Below the pieces are notes generated by a model. It saw only the letters and a program-made list of their open reading frames with translations, was not told the DNA's origin and made no database searches. Positions 7,786 to 17,742 of a stretch of DNA of 64,000 nt are shown one piece after another (within the stretch, counting starts at the first letter, position 1; every line of letters begins with the position of its first letter). Both the position numbers and the translations under genes were made by a program. Source of the stretch: Azospirillum sp. TSO35-2 (GTDB taxonomy: Bacteria > Pseudomonadota > Alphaproteobacteria > Azospirillales > Azospirillaceae); the NCBI RefSeq assembly GCF_003116095.1, contig NZ_LGRA01000021.1, positions 1,305,086-1,369,085 on the forward strand, in the 5' to 3' direction.

Positions 7786-8223
7786 GGTCGTTTTCCTCCC
7801 GCATTCCTTTGGTTGCGCACCGCCGGCAGCTTACCGCGCCGACCCGGCAGGCGAATACGGGAACCTGCAGGACACAGGCATGAGACGACAGGAGCGGACG
7901 GACTTCAACAGGAAAGTTCGTGAAATTTCCCAAAAAACTATTATATCAGTAGGGAAATAGCATAAGGTCAGAAGCCTTCCTCGAACCGTCCCCCTGGGGA
8001 TCTGCGGCACGCGGAGGCTCTGATTCTGGAGTGTTCAGTCTCTGGAAGCCAACCATTCCCATCATCGACCGTCGTTCCCACGAAGGCGGGAATCCAGGGC
8101 AACACAGCAAATTCGCTGAATTGCCCTGGACCCCCGTTTTCACAGGGGTGACGATGAAGGAGGGGGGCGATCGGGAAACCTCCCGGAAGCGTGAAGGCTG
8201 CAGCCCCTGAGGGAGGGAAGGCC
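7786..8223. other. Intergenic region between topA and the enoyl-CoA hydratase operon
   Basis: These 438 bases hold no convincing gene. The part 7900-7970 is AT-rich and includes TATAAT reading leftward (7945-7940), a possible -10 element for the hydratase operon, although no good -35 lies 17 bases before it. The part 8071-8152 is a palindromic repeat listed separately. Confidence 0.6.
8071..8152. repeat. REP-like imperfect palindrome
   Basis: Two 32-base arms (8071-8102 and 8121-8152) are inverted copies that start with a perfect AATCCAGGGCAA-type block next to the 18-base centre, and continue with changes that mostly keep G-C or G-T pairing. The centre has its own small stem (CAGC at 8105, GCTG at 8115). 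The arm contains the GTTCCCACGAAGGCGGGAAT pattern common in dispersed alphaproteobacterial palindromic repeats. It lies just beyond the 3' end of topA. Confidence 0.6.
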
Positions 8224-11034
8224 TTACGACGCCTTCGCCGTCTTCGTCTTCGGCGCCGCGTCTTCGGCCGGCGCGTCCTTGGCGGCCTTTGCCTTGGCGG
8301 CCTTCTTGGCCGCCGGCTTCTTGGCATCCGCCTTCTTGGTGTCGGCCTTCTTCGCCTTGGCGGGCTTTTCGGCCTCGGTGCCGTCGGCCTTCGCCAGATC
8401 GGCGTCCTTCGGGGCCTTGCCCTTCTTGGCGGCGTCCTTGGCGACCTTGGCGTCGATCAGTTCCAGCGCCTGTTCCAGCGTCACGCTGTCGGGCTCCGTC
8501 CCTTTCGGGATCGAGGCGTAGACGCTGGCGTGCTTCACGTAGGGCCCGAACCGGCCGGAGCCCATGGTGATCGGCTTGCCGGTCTTCGGGTGGTCGCCCA
8601 GCGTCTTGGCCGGGGCCGACGCCTTCTTGGCGGCGCCGGCCAGCAGATCGACGGCGCGGTTGATGCCGATGGTCAACACGTCATCGTCGGGCGTCAGCGA
8701 CTTGTAGACGCTGCCGTGCTTCAGGTAGGGGCCGAAGCGGCCGATGCCGGCGCTGATCTCCTCGCCCGTCTCCGGGTGGTTGCCAATGGCGCGGGGCAGG
8801 GCCAGCAGCTTCAGCGCGGTGTCGAGGTCGACGTCGGCCGGTGCCATGCCCTTGGGCAGCGACACCCGCTTGGGCTTCGGCGCCTCGTCCTTGGGCTTCT
8901 TCTTGGCCTTGGCCTTCTTGCCGTCGGCTGGCTTTTCTTCAGCCACCGGCGGCGGGGGAGGGGCGGCGTCGGCGGCGACCGGAAGCGGGCCGAGCTGGAT
9001 GTAGGCGCCGTACGGGCCGCGGCGCACCGTCACCGGCAGGCCGGTTTCCGGGTCGTTGCCCAGCTCGCGCGGGCCTTCCTGCGCCTCGCCGTTCTCGTCG
9101 TTGGCGACGGCCAGCGGCCGGGTGTAGCGGCATTCCGGGTAGCGCGAGCAGCCGATGAAGGCGCCCATCTTGCCCAGCTTCAGCCCCAGCCGGCCCTCGC
9201 GGCAGACCGGGCAGAGCCGCGGGTCGTGACCATCGGCGGTGGCGGTCGGGAAGAAATGCGCCCCCAGCTCGTTGTCGAGCGTGGTCAGCACCTGGGTGAT
9301 CGTCAGGTCCTTGGTGCCGTTAACCGCGACGTCGAAGGCGGTCCAGAAGTCGCGCAGCACCGTCTTCCAGTCGATCTTGCCGTCGGAGATCTCGTCGAGC
9401 TGGTTTTCCAGTTCCGCCGTGAAGTTGTACTCCACATAGCGGTGGAAGAAGTTCTCCAGGAAGGCGGTCACCAGCCGGCCGCGGTCTTCCGGGATGAAGC
9501 GCCGCTTGTCGAGCCGGACATACTCGCGGTCCTGCAACACCTGCAGGATCGAGGCGTAGGTCGACGGCCGGCCGATGCCCAGCTCCTCCAGCTTCTTGAC
9601 GAGGCTAGCTTCGGAATAGCGCGGCGGCGGCTGGGTGAAATGCTGGTCGGGCGTGATGTCGCCGCGGGACAGCGCGTCGCCCTGGTCCATCGCCGGCAGG
9701 CGGCGTTCCTGCTGGTCGTCGTCGCCGGCGTCGTCGCGGTCCTCCTGGTAGACCTTCAGGAAGCCGTCGAACACGACGATGGAGCCGGTGGCGCGCAGCA
9801 CGACGTCCTTTGACGGGCTGGCGATGTCGACCGCCACCTGGTCCAGCACGGCGCTTTCCATCTGGCTGGCCAGCGTGCGCTTCCAGATCAGCTCATACAG
9901 CCGCAGCTCGTCCTGGCCGATGTAGGCGGTCACCGATTCGGGGCGGCGGTGCAGGTCGGTCGGGCGGATGGCCTCGTGGGCCTCCTGCGCGTTCTTGGCG
10001 GCGGTCTTGTAGACGCGCGGCTGGGCCGGGACGTAACGCTCGCCATACTGGGTGCCGATCAGGCCGCGCGCCGAATCGATCGCCTCCTGCGACAGGCTGA
10101 CGCCGTCGGTTCGCATGTAGGTGATCAGGCCGACCGTCTCGCCGCCGATGTCGACGCCCTCATACAGCTTCTGCGCGGTGCGCATGGTGCGGGTGGCGCC
10201 GAAGCCCAGCTTGCGCGAGGCCTCCTGCTGGAGGGTCGAGGTGGTGAAGGGCGGCGACGGGTTGCGGCGGCTCTGCTTGCGCTCTACCGACGACACGGCG
10301 AAGCTCTGCGGGCGGATCTTCGCCACCGCGGCCTCGGCCGCCTCGCGGTTGGGCAGGCCGAACTTGTCGAGCTTCTTGCCGTCCAGCTGGGTCAGTGACG
10401 CGGTGAAGCCCACCCCGGACGGCGTGGTCAGCCCGACGGCAATCGTCCAGTATTCCTGCGGCTTGAAGACCTCGATCTCCGACTCGCGCTCGCAGATCAG
10501 GCGCAGCGCCACCGACTGGACGCGGCCGGCCGACTTGGAGCCGGGCAGCTTGCGCCACAGCACCGGCGACAGGGTGAAGCCGACCAGATAGTCCAGGGCG
10601 CGGCGCGCCAGATAGGCGTCGACCAGCTCCTGCGACACGGCGCGCGGGTTGGCCATCGCGGTCTGGACGGCCGACTTGGTGATCTCGTTGAAGGTGACGC
10701 GCTGGACGTCGCGGTTGTCGGACAGATGCTTTTCGCGAAGGAGTTCGGACAGATGCCAGGCGATGGCCTCTCCCTCGCGATCCGGATCGGTTGCGAGGTA
10801 GATGCGGTCGGCCGACTTCACCGCCTTGGCGATCTCGTCGATGTGGCGCTTCGAGCGATCGCCCAGCTCCCATTCCATCGCGAAATCTTCATCCGGGCGC
10901 ACCGACCCGTCGCGCGCCGGAAGGTCGCGGACATGGCCGAAGCTGGCGATGACGGTGTAATCGTCACCCAGATATTTGTTGATGGTCTTCGCCTTGGCCG
11001 GCGATTCGACGATGACGACGTTGCTGCCCGGCAA
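8224..11034 (-). CDS. topA: DNA topoisomerase I
   Basis: A 936-residue type IA topoisomerase that relaxes negative supercoils. It begins with the Toprim domain (VVIVESPAKAKTINKYLG, acidic ATDPDREGEA near residue 86), followed by the core with catalytic Tyr at about residue 306 in ITYMRTDG. A zinc finger CPVCREGRLG-GCSRYPECRY is present, then topoisomerase C-terminal repeats (LGNDPETGLPVTVRRGPYGA and two later GRFGPYLKHGS/GRFGPYVKHAS copies). The last 80 residues are Lys/Ala-rich and resemble histone-like tails. The start is TTG at 11034, with GAAGGG 8 bases upstream. dprA lies 46 bases upstream on the same strand, an order common in alphaproteobacteria. Confidence 0.95.
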   Translation of the reverse strand: MPGSNVVIVESPAKAKTINKYLGDDYTVIASFGHVRDLPARDGSVRPDEDFAMEWELGDRSKRHIDEIAKAVKSADRIYLATDPDREGEAIAWHLSELLREKHLSDNRDVQRVTFNEITKSAVQTAMANPRAVSQELVDAYLARRALDYLVGFTLSPVLWRKLPGSKSAGRVQSVALRLICERESEIEVFKPQEYWTIAVGLTTPSGVGFTASLTQLDGKKLDKFGLPNREAAEAAVAKIRPQSFAVSSVERKQSRRNPSPPFTTSTLQQEASRKLGFGATRTMRTAQKLYEGVDIGGETVGLITYMRTDGVSLSQEAIDSARGLIGTQYGERYVPAQPRVYKTAAKNAQEAHEAIRPTDLHRRPESVTAYIGQDELRLYELIWKRTLASQMESAVLDQVAVDIASPSKDVVLRATGSIVVFDGFLKVYQEDRDDAGDDDQQERRLPAMDQGDALSRGDITPDQHFTQPPPRYSEASLVKKLEELGIGRPSTYASILQVLQDREYVRLDKRRFIPEDRGRLVTAFLENFFHRYVEYNFTAELENQLDEISDGKIDWKTVLRDFWTAFDVAVNGTKDLTITQVLTTLDNELGAHFFPTATADGHDPRLCPVCREGRLGLKLGKMGAFIGCSRYPECRYTRPLAVANDENGEAQEGPRELGNDPETGLPVTVRRGPYGAYIQLGPLPVAADAAPPPPPVAEEKPADGKKAKAKKKPKDEAPKPKRVSLPKGMAPADVDLDTALKLLALPRAIGNHPETGEEISAGIGRFGPYLKHGSVYKSLTPDDDVLTIGINRAVDLLAGAAKKASAPAKTLGDHPKTGKPITMGSGRFGPYVKHASVYASIPKGTEPDSVTLEQALELIDAKVAKDAAKKGKAPKDADLAKADGTEAEKPAKAKKADTKKADAKKPAAKKAAKAKAAKDAPAEDAAPKTKTAKAS

Positions 11035-11080
11035 GAAACCAGCCCTTCACATGTGCCCACCCAAACCAAGGCGGCGCCGA

Positions 11081-12208
11081 TCAGGCGAGAGAGACCTGAT
11101 GACCGGGAAGACGCTGGACTCGGCCGGCAAGCTCGAGTTCCAGAACCACGGTCAGCACCACCGGAGCGGACAATTGGCACCCGCGAACGAGTTCGTCAAT
11201 GGTGACGGGGGAGTGGCCGAGGTTTTCCAGCACCACGGCGCGGGCCTTCGCCAGCTCCGATTCGTCCGGATCCGCCGGTCTCGCGGCGGAAAACAGGTCG
11301 CGCGGACGCTCCGACACCGCGGGCGGGCGCAGCGTCTCGACGGCGCGCAGCACGTCGTCGGCCCGCTCCACCAGCACCGCCCCCTGGCGCAGCAGGTTGT
11401 TGGTGCCGTGGCAGCGCGGGTCGAGCGGCGAGCCGGGCACCGCCATCACCTCGCGCCCCTGCTCCAGCGCCATCCGCGCGGTGATCAGCGAACCGGAGCG
11501 CAGTGCCGCCTCCACCACCAGCACGCCGAGCGACAGACCGGAGATCAGCCGGTTGCGGCGGGGAAAATGGCGGGCCTGCGGCTGGGTGCCGATCGGGCTT
11601 TCCGCCACCACCACGCCCTGCGCCACGATGTCGCGGTACAGCGCCTCGTTCTCCGGCGGGTAGACGACGTCGACGCCGCCGGCCAGCACCGCCGCGGTGC
11701 CGCCACCCAGCGCCCCGGCATGGGCCGCCGTGTCGATGCCGCGCGCCAGACCAGAGACGACCAGCAGCCCGGCCGCCGCCAGCTCCCGCGCCAGCGTCTC
11801 GGCGAACTTCTTGCCGTTCAGCGAGGCGTTGCGCGCGCCGACGATGGCGACCGCGCGCTTTTGCAGCAGATGCGCGTGCCCGATCACCGAGACCACCGGC
11901 GGCGCGTCGTCCACCGCGGCCAGCGGCTCCGGATAATCGGGTTCGCAGGCGCAGAGCAGCCGGGCGCCGAAGCGCCGGTTGGCCTGCAGCTCCCGCTCCG
12001 CCTCCGCCTTGGTCGCGATCCGCAGCGGCTTGGCCCGCCCGCCGCGCTTGGCCAGCTCCGGCAAGGCGTCGAGCGCCGCCTTCGCGCTGCCGAACTGGTC
12101 GAGCAGCCGGTGAAAGGTGATCGGCCCGACATTCTCCGTCCGGATGAGACGGAGCCAGTCGAGCCGTTCGGCGTCGGTTAAAGGGTGGCGCGGTTGTGTC
12201 ATGCGCAT
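11081..12208 (-). CDS. dprA: DNA-processing protein DprA
   Basis: A 375-residue protein that loads RecA on single-stranded DNA during natural transformation. It has an N-terminal helical region (WLRLIRTENVGPITFHRLLD), the Rossmann-like core (VAIVGARNASLNGKKFAETL, VVSGLARGIDTAAHAGAL, FPRRNRLISGLSLGVLVVEA, GSLITARMALEQGREVMAVPG) and a C-terminal winged-helix domain (VTIDELVRGCQLSAPVVLTV). ATG at 12208 or 12202 are both possible. The gene precedes topA in the same orientation. No other competence genes are in the window. Confidence 0.93.
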   Translation of the reverse strand: MRMTQPRHPLTDAERLDWLRLIRTENVGPITFHRLLDQFGSAKAALDALPELAKRGGRAKPLRIATKAEAERELQANRRFGARLLCACEPDYPEPLAAVDDAPPVVSVIGHAHLLQKRAVAIVGARNASLNGKKFAETLARELAAAGLLVVSGLARGIDTAAHAGALGGGTAAVLAGGVDVVYPPENEALYRDIVAQGVVVAESPIGTQPQARHFPRRNRLISGLSLGVLVVEAALRSGSLITARMALEQGREVMAVPGSPLDPRCHGTNNLLRQGAVLVERADDVLRAVETLRPPAVSERPRDLFSAARPADPDESELAKARAVVLENLGHSPVTIDELVRGCQLSAPVVLTVVLELELAGRVQRLPGHQVSLA

Positions 12209-12253
12209 CGGTTTTACAACCGATCAGCCCGCAGGTTCAACACACAATCGCAT

Positions 12254-12283
12254 GAGGAGAGCGCCTTGGCGGGCGCTCTCCTC
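12254..12283. terminator. Hairpin after the second enoyl-CoA hydratase gene
   Basis: A perfect 12-bp stem (GAGGAGAGCGCC 12254-12265 with GGCGCTCTCCTC 12272-12283) begins 8 bases beyond the hydratase stop. No T tract follows, so termination is inferred from position and stem strength only. Confidence 0.5.
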
Positions 12284-12290
12284 TTCGGCC

Positions 12291-13088
12291 TCACCGCTTG
12301 TGGAAGACCGGCGGTCGCTTTTCGAAGAAGGCGGTGATGCCTTCCTTCGCTTCGCTGTGGTGCAGGGCCTCGACGAACAGGTCGCTTTCGCGGGCGAGCT
12401 GGGTGGCGAAGCTGCCGTAGGCCAGCTCCATCAGCTTCTTGGCGCGGCCCATCGCGCCAGTCGGGCCGTCGGCGATGGTCTCGGCCCAGGTCACCGCCTC
12501 GGGCAGGGCGCGGCCGGGGGCGGTCACGCGGTTGACGATGCCGGCGGCGTGCAGGCGCGCCGGGCTGACCGGGCCACCGGTCAGCATCAGCTCGGCATAG
12601 AGCTGCGGCGGCAGGGCGCGGGCCAGCGAGGCCGAGGCGCCGCCGTCCGAGGTCAGCCCGACCTTGACGTAGGCGGTCAGGAAATTGGCGTCCTCCGCCG
12701 CGACGATCAGGTCGCAGGCCAGCGCCAGCGAGAATCCGGCGCCGGCGGCCGGCCCCTCGACCGCGGCGATGATCGGCTTGGGGCATTCCCGCATGGCACG
12801 GACCCAGCCGTGGAAGCGCTCGATCCCGTCGCGGTTCTCCGACCGGGAGCGGCTGCCGTGATGGTACAGGTTGTTCAGGTGCCCGCCGGAGCTGAAGGCG
12901 CCGTCGGCGCCAGTCAGCACGATGGCGCCGATGCCGGGATCGTGCGTCGCCTCGTCCAGCGCGTCGCGGCCGGCGGCCATCATGCGCAGGCCGAGCGCGT
13001 TGCGGGTGCCGGCGTCGCTCATGGTCAGCACCATGACGCGGCCCTGGCGTTCCACCGTCATGCGGCCGGTGTCCTGACGTTCGTTCAT
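12291..13088 (-). CDS. Enoyl-CoA hydratase/isomerase family protein
   Basis: A 265-residue crotonase-fold protein. MTVERQGRVMVLTMSDAGTR, the oxyanion segment DGAFSSGGHLNNL, EGPAAGAGFSLALACDLIVA and KVGLTSDGGASASLARALPP are characteristic, and the C-terminus AKEGITAFFEKRPPVFHKR fits hydratases and the oxepin-CoA hydrolase-like branch. The acyl-CoA substrate cannot be assigned. It differs clearly from the hydratase at 6979-7785 and is not its recent duplicate. It is divergent from the rhomboid gene and transcribed alone; a hairpin follows its stop. Confidence 0.85.
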   Translation of the reverse strand: MNERQDTGRMTVERQGRVMVLTMSDAGTRNALGLRMMAAGRDALDEATHDPGIGAIVLTGADGAFSSGGHLNNLYHHGSRSRSENRDGIERFHGWVRAMRECPKPIIAAVEGPAAGAGFSLALACDLIVAAEDANFLTAYVKVGLTSDGGASASLARALPPQLYAELMLTGGPVSPARLHAAGIVNRVTAPGRALPEAVTWAETIADGPTGAMGRAKKLMELAYGSFATQLARESDLFVEALHHSEAKEGITAFFEKRPPVFHKR

Positions 13089-13243
13089 GGTTGTTTCATC
13101 CCCGTTTGTCGTTGTCCGGTCGAGGGATCCTCGCCGATTGGTGGAACCACTGTGACAGCCGCCGCCCGCGCCTCCAATCCGTCCGACCGGTATAGGGGAC
13201 GGCCCGTTGGCGCCGGAAAGCGCTGTTTTTCCGGAATATCCCT

Positions 13244-13255
13244 TCCTACATTAGG
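13244..13255. promoter_or_regulatory. CCTAYATTAGG motif upstream of the rhomboid gene
   Basis: TCCTACATTAGG at 13244-13255 lies 28 bases before the rhomboid ATG. A nearly identical palindrome occurs at 42358-42370 before recO. The core resembles the Caulobacter-type -10 pattern (CTAnA), but no matching -35 is seen, so promoter or operator function is inferred only from recurrence. Confidence 0.3.
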
Positions 13256-13283
13256 GTGAGGCGTATCGACGCGGAGAGTGGGT

Positions 13284-13973
13284 ATGGCGCTGGCGCCCGA
13301 CGGCCGAAGCAATCACCGCCGAAGGGGCCAGGAGCGGGGGCATGCGGCCGTGGCGCCGCCCTATGCCAACCGGGCGCTGATCCTGGCCTGCGTGCTGGCC
13401 TTCGTGTTCCGGCTGCCGCCGGAGAGCTTCGCCTTCGTCCCTGCCTATTTCTTCGGAACCGTCGAGCTGGCTGGCCCGCTGCCGACCGCCGCGCTGTGGC
13501 GCGGGCTGTTCGGCCATGTGCTGATCCATGGCGACATCGTCCACTTGGCGTCCAACATGCTGGTGCTGTGGCTGTTGGGCGACGTGGTGGAGCGCGAGGT
13601 CGGGCACGTCCGCTACCTGCTGCTGTTCCTGGCCGGCACCGTCGCCGGCGCGTTGACCGAGGGGCTGCTCGCCGCCGACCGCATGGCGCCGCTGATCGGG
13701 GCGAGCGCGGCGATCTGCGCGTTGATGGGCGCCTTCCTGTGGCTGCGGCCGACGTGCGGGCTGCTGACGCGGCGCTGGCTGCGCCGGATGGTGCAGGGGG
13801 TGATCGTGGTGTTTGCCCTGCTGAACGCCGCGATGACGCTGATGCCGCCGGCCGACGTCTCGCCGCTGGCCGAGGTCGGCTGGGGCGCTCACGCCGGGGG
13901 CCTTGCCGCCGGTCTGCTGCTCGGGCCGCTGGTGCGGCGGCGGGGGCGGGCGGTGGCCGCGGGGATCGCCTAG
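13284..13973 (+). CDS. Rhomboid family intramembrane serine protease
   Basis: A 229-residue membrane protein with about six hydrophobic segments. The rhomboid features are HGDIVHLASNMLVLWLLGDV (with the conserved His and Asn), the serine motif IGASAAICALMG with Ser141, and Ala-His-Ala-Gly-Gly with His203 in the last segment, giving the Ser-His dyad. The residue after the catalytic Ser is Ala rather than the common Gly. Rhomboids cut membrane proteins inside the bilayer; the substrate here is unknown. ATG at 13284 was chosen over an upstream GTG (13278) because GGAG lies 7 bases before it. mtnP follows 69 bases later on the same strand. Confidence 0.85.
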   Translation: MALAPDGRSNHRRRGQERGHAAVAPPYANRALILACVLAFVFRLPPESFAFVPAYFFGTVELAGPLPTAALWRGLFGHVLIHGDIVHLASNMLVLWLLGDVVEREVGHVRYLLLFLAGTVAGALTEGLLAADRMAPLIGASAAICALMGAFLWLRPTCGLLTRRWLRRMVQGVIVVFALLNAAMTLMPPADVSPLAEVGWGAHAGGLAAGLLLGPLVRRRGRAVAAGIA

Positions 13974-14042
13974 CGTTGTGTGGTTGCTTTCGCCGTGCGC
14001 CCCCGGAATACTCCGCCCGATCTGATCGGGAGGCGAGTGGCG

Positions 14043-14918
14043 ATGACGAGTGGTGCGGTTCTGGGGGTGATCGGCGGCAGCGGCCTCTACGACATCGACG
14101 GGCTGGAGAACACCCGCTGGGTGACGGTGGAAACCCCCTTCGGCTCCCCGTCCGACCAGCTGTTGACCGGCGAACTGGCCGGGCAGAAGCTGGTCTTCCT
14201 GCCGCGCCATGGCCGCGGCCACCGCATCCCGCCGTCGGAGCTGAACTTCCGCGCCAACATCCACGCGCTGAAGCAGCTGGGCGTGACCGAGATCCTGTCG
14301 GTGTCGGCCGTCGGTTCCTTGAAGGAGCATCTGCCGCCGGGCACCTTCGTGGTGATCGACCAGTTCATCGACCGCACCTTCGCCCGTGACAAGACCTTCT
14401 TCGGCACCGGGCTGGTGGCTCATGTCGGGCTGGGGCACCCGGTCTGCGGGCGCCTGGGCGACCTGATCGAGGAGGCGCTGGTCGAACTGCGCATCCCGCA
14501 CCAGCGCCGCGGCACCTACATGGTGATGGAGGGGCCGCAATTCTCGACCGTCGCCGAATCGAACCTCTACCGTGGCTGGGGCTGCGACGTCATCGGCATG
14601 ACCAACATGCCGGAGGCCAAGCTCGCCCGCGAGGCGGAGATGTGCTACGCGACCGTGGCGATGGTCACCGACTACGACTGCTGGCACCAGGACCACGACC
14701 ATGTGACGGTCGACGCGGTGATCAAGGTGGTGGTCGCCAACGCCGGCAAGGCCCGCTCGCTGGTCGCGACGCTGGCGCCGAAGATCGCGGTGCGCGACGG
14801 GCTGTGCGCCGAGGGCTGCCACACCGCGCTCGACAACGCCATCATGACCGCCCCGGCCCACCGCGATCCGGCGATGCTGGAGAAACTCGGCCTGATCGTG
14901 AAGCGTACGCTCGGCTGA
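14043..14918 (+). CDS. mtnP: S-methyl-5'-thioadenosine phosphorylase
   Basis: A 291-residue enzyme that splits methylthioadenosine with phosphate into adenine and methylthioribose-1-phosphate, the first step of methionine salvage. LGVIGGSGLYDIDGLEN at the N-terminus, FLPRHGRGHRIPPSELNFRA (phosphate and substrate loop), MEGPQFSTVAESNLYR and the DYDCWHQDHDHV segment are characteristic of bacterial MTAP. ATG at 14043 puts the glycine-rich strand about 8 residues in, as in the family; 21 upstream codons are also open but carry no family sequence. It is the only methionine-salvage gene in the window. Confidence 0.95.
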   Translation: MTSGAVLGVIGGSGLYDIDGLENTRWVTVETPFGSPSDQLLTGELAGQKLVFLPRHGRGHRIPPSELNFRANIHALKQLGVTEILSVSAVGSLKEHLPPGTFVVIDQFIDRTFARDKTFFGTGLVAHVGLGHPVCGRLGDLIEEALVELRIPHQRRGTYMVMEGPQFSTVAESNLYRGWGCDVIGMTNMPEAKLAREAEMCYATVAMVTDYDCWHQDHDHVTVDAVIKVVVANAGKARSLVATLAPKIAVRDGLCAEGCHTALDNAIMTAPAHRDPAMLEKLGLIVKRTLG

Positions 14919-16423
<1,505 letters not shown>

Positions 16424-16436
16424 CGGATTGGGACCG

Positions 16437-16463
16437 GCCCCCGCGGCAACGCGGGGGCTTTCT
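16437..16463 (+). terminator. Terminator of the first TRAP gene
   Basis: An 8-bp perfect GC stem (GCCCCCGC 16437-16444 with GCGGGGGC 16451-16458) with a 6-base loop and a short TTTCT tail sits 13 bases after the stop codon. Confidence 0.7.
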
Positions 16464-16478
16464 CAGGTGACGTGGGGG

Positions 16479-16925
16479 TTACGAGGCGGGGCGGGCCGGG
16501 GCCAGCAGGTTGGCGACCATGACCTGCACCACCTCGTCGGCCTGATCCAGCGTGGTGGTCTTCACCCGCAGCACGCCCTGGTCCGGCCGCTTGGCCGAGC
16601 GCCGGGCATCCAGGACCTCCATCTCGATGCGCAGCACGTCGCCGGGGCGGGTCGGCTTCGGCCAGGCGATGCTGTCGACCCCCATCCCGACGTAGCCGCC
16701 GGCCAACTCGGCGTTGCTGCCGACGATCATGCGCATGGTCATCCCGGCGGTGTGCCAGCCGCTGGCCGCCAGCCCGCGGAACAGCGTGTCCTTCGCCGCC
16801 TGCGGATCCAGGTGGAAGGGCTGGGGGTCGAATCGCTCGGCGTAGGCGATGATCTCGGCCTCGCTCACCTCCAGCGGGCCGCCCTGGAAGCGGTCGCCCA
16901 CGCTCACATCGTCGAAATAGCGCAT
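16479..16925 (-). CDS. MaoC family dehydratase
   Basis: A 148-residue single hot-dog-fold protein of the MaoC-like (R)-hydratase type. MRYFDDVSVGDRFQGGPLEV leads into AYAERFDPQPFHLDPQAA, which holds the family's Asp-x4-His catalytic pair, followed by ASGWHTAGMTMRMIV and WPKPTRPGDVLRIEMEVLDA. Such proteins hydrate enoyl-CoA groups; the substrate is not evident. It is divergent from the tetR gene, and a perfect 18-bp inverted repeat lies between them 49 bases from its start codon, so it is the probable target of that regulator. Confidence 0.85.
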   Translation of the reverse strand: MRYFDDVSVGDRFQGGPLEVSEAEIIAYAERFDPQPFHLDPQAAKDTLFRGLAASGWHTAGMTMRMIVGSNAELAGGYVGMGVDSIAWPKPTRPGDVLRIEMEVLDARRSAKRPDQGVLRVKTTTLDQADEVVQVMVANLLAPARPAS

Positions 16926-16973
16926 TCTCCCGGAGTCCTCTCGTTGCGTTGGCCAAAGCAGGGCCAGCCGGTT

Positions 16974-17023
16974 ATGATACAGACCTGTCTCTTCCTTCGA
17001 TGGTAGAGACAGGTCTGTATCAT
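16974..17023. promoter_or_regulatory. Perfect 18-bp inverted repeat, probable TetR operator
   Basis: ATGATACAGACCTGTCTC (16974-16991) is repeated exactly in inverse as 17006-17023, with a 14-base spacer. Each arm contains an ACAGACCTGTCT pseudo-dyad of the kind TetR-family repressors bind, so two dimers could occupy the region. It lies between maoC (start 16925, leftward) and tetR (start 17070, rightward). Confidence 0.75.
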
Positions 17024-17069
17024 TGTCAACCGGCAGCGCGAGCCGGACGGTGGCGAAGGTTTGGATCGG

Positions 17070-17711
17070 ATGAGCGACACGGGCAGCGGAGCCGCGAAGA
17101 AACCGGCGCGGGAGCGGATTCTCGACACGGCGGCGGAACTGTTCTACCGCGAGGGCATCCGCGCGGTCGGGATCGACACCATCATCGCCCGGTCGGGTGT
17201 CGCCAAGATGAGCCTGTACCGGAACTTCGCGTCGAAGGATGATCTGGTCTGCGCCTATCTGGAACGCAACATCGCCCAGCACGCCGACTGGTGGGATCGG
17301 GTGACCGCCCGCCATCCCGCTGATCCGCGCGCCCAGATGAAGGCGCTGTTCGTGGCGCTCGGCCACTGGATCGACCATCCCAGGTTCCAGGGCTGTCCCT
17401 TCACCAGCGCCGCCGCCGAACTGCGCGACCCGGCCAACCCGGCCCACGCGATGGCGGTGGCGCACAAGCGGATGGTTCGCGACCGCATGCGCGCCCTGGC
17501 GCTGGCCGCGGGCGCCGACGACCCGGACCGCCTGACCGCGCAGTTGCAGTTGCTGATGGAAGGGGCCTATGCCGCCGGCCGCGCGCTCGACCTCGGGACG
17601 GGCAACCCGGCGGTTGCCAGCGCGGCGGCGGCGCTGATCGACGCCGCCTGCGGACCGGACCAGCGGTGCCCGAACACGCACACCCCGGACGTGCAAACGC
17701 CGCAGGCGTGA
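17070..17711 (+). CDS. TetR/AcrR family transcriptional regulator
   Basis: A 213-residue repressor-type protein. The N-terminal helix-turn-helix reads RILDTAAELFYREGIRAVGI, DTIIARSGVAKMSLYRNFAS and KDDLVCAYL, a typical TetR_N domain (residues about 15-60). The remaining helical part (HPRFQGCPFTSAAAELRDPA, RLTAQLQLLMEGAYAAGRAL) is the ligand and dimer domain of the TetR_C_3/YxaF-like type. ATG at 17070 was preferred to a TTG at 17061 because GAAGG is placed well for the ATG. It is divergent from the MaoC gene with a palindromic operator between them, which suggests autoregulation and control of maoC. The ligand is unknown; an acyl-CoA or lipophilic compound is a guess from the context. Confidence 0.88.
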   Translation: MSDTGSGAAKKPARERILDTAAELFYREGIRAVGIDTIIARSGVAKMSLYRNFASKDDLVCAYLERNIAQHADWWDRVTARHPADPRAQMKALFVALGHWIDHPRFQGCPFTSAAAELRDPANPAHAMAVAHKRMVRDRMRALALAAGADDPDRLTAQLQLLMEGAYAAGRALDLGTGNPAVASAAAALIDAACGPDQRCPNTHTPDVQTPQA

Positions 17712-17720
17712 CCTGCGGCG
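17698..17720. terminator. Hairpin overlapping the tetR stop
   Basis: CGCCGCAGG (17698-17706) pairs perfectly with CCTGCGGCG (17712-17720) around the tetR stop codon, between tetR and the convergent sciP. No T tract is present. Confidence 0.4.
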
Positions 17721-17742
17721 CTTCGAGCCCGGGCTGACGCGC

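Noticed and set aside
7766-7960. Possible small gene upstream of the enoyl-CoA hydratase
   Set aside because: The frame has no ribosome site, crosses the start region of the hydratase and shows no family pattern.
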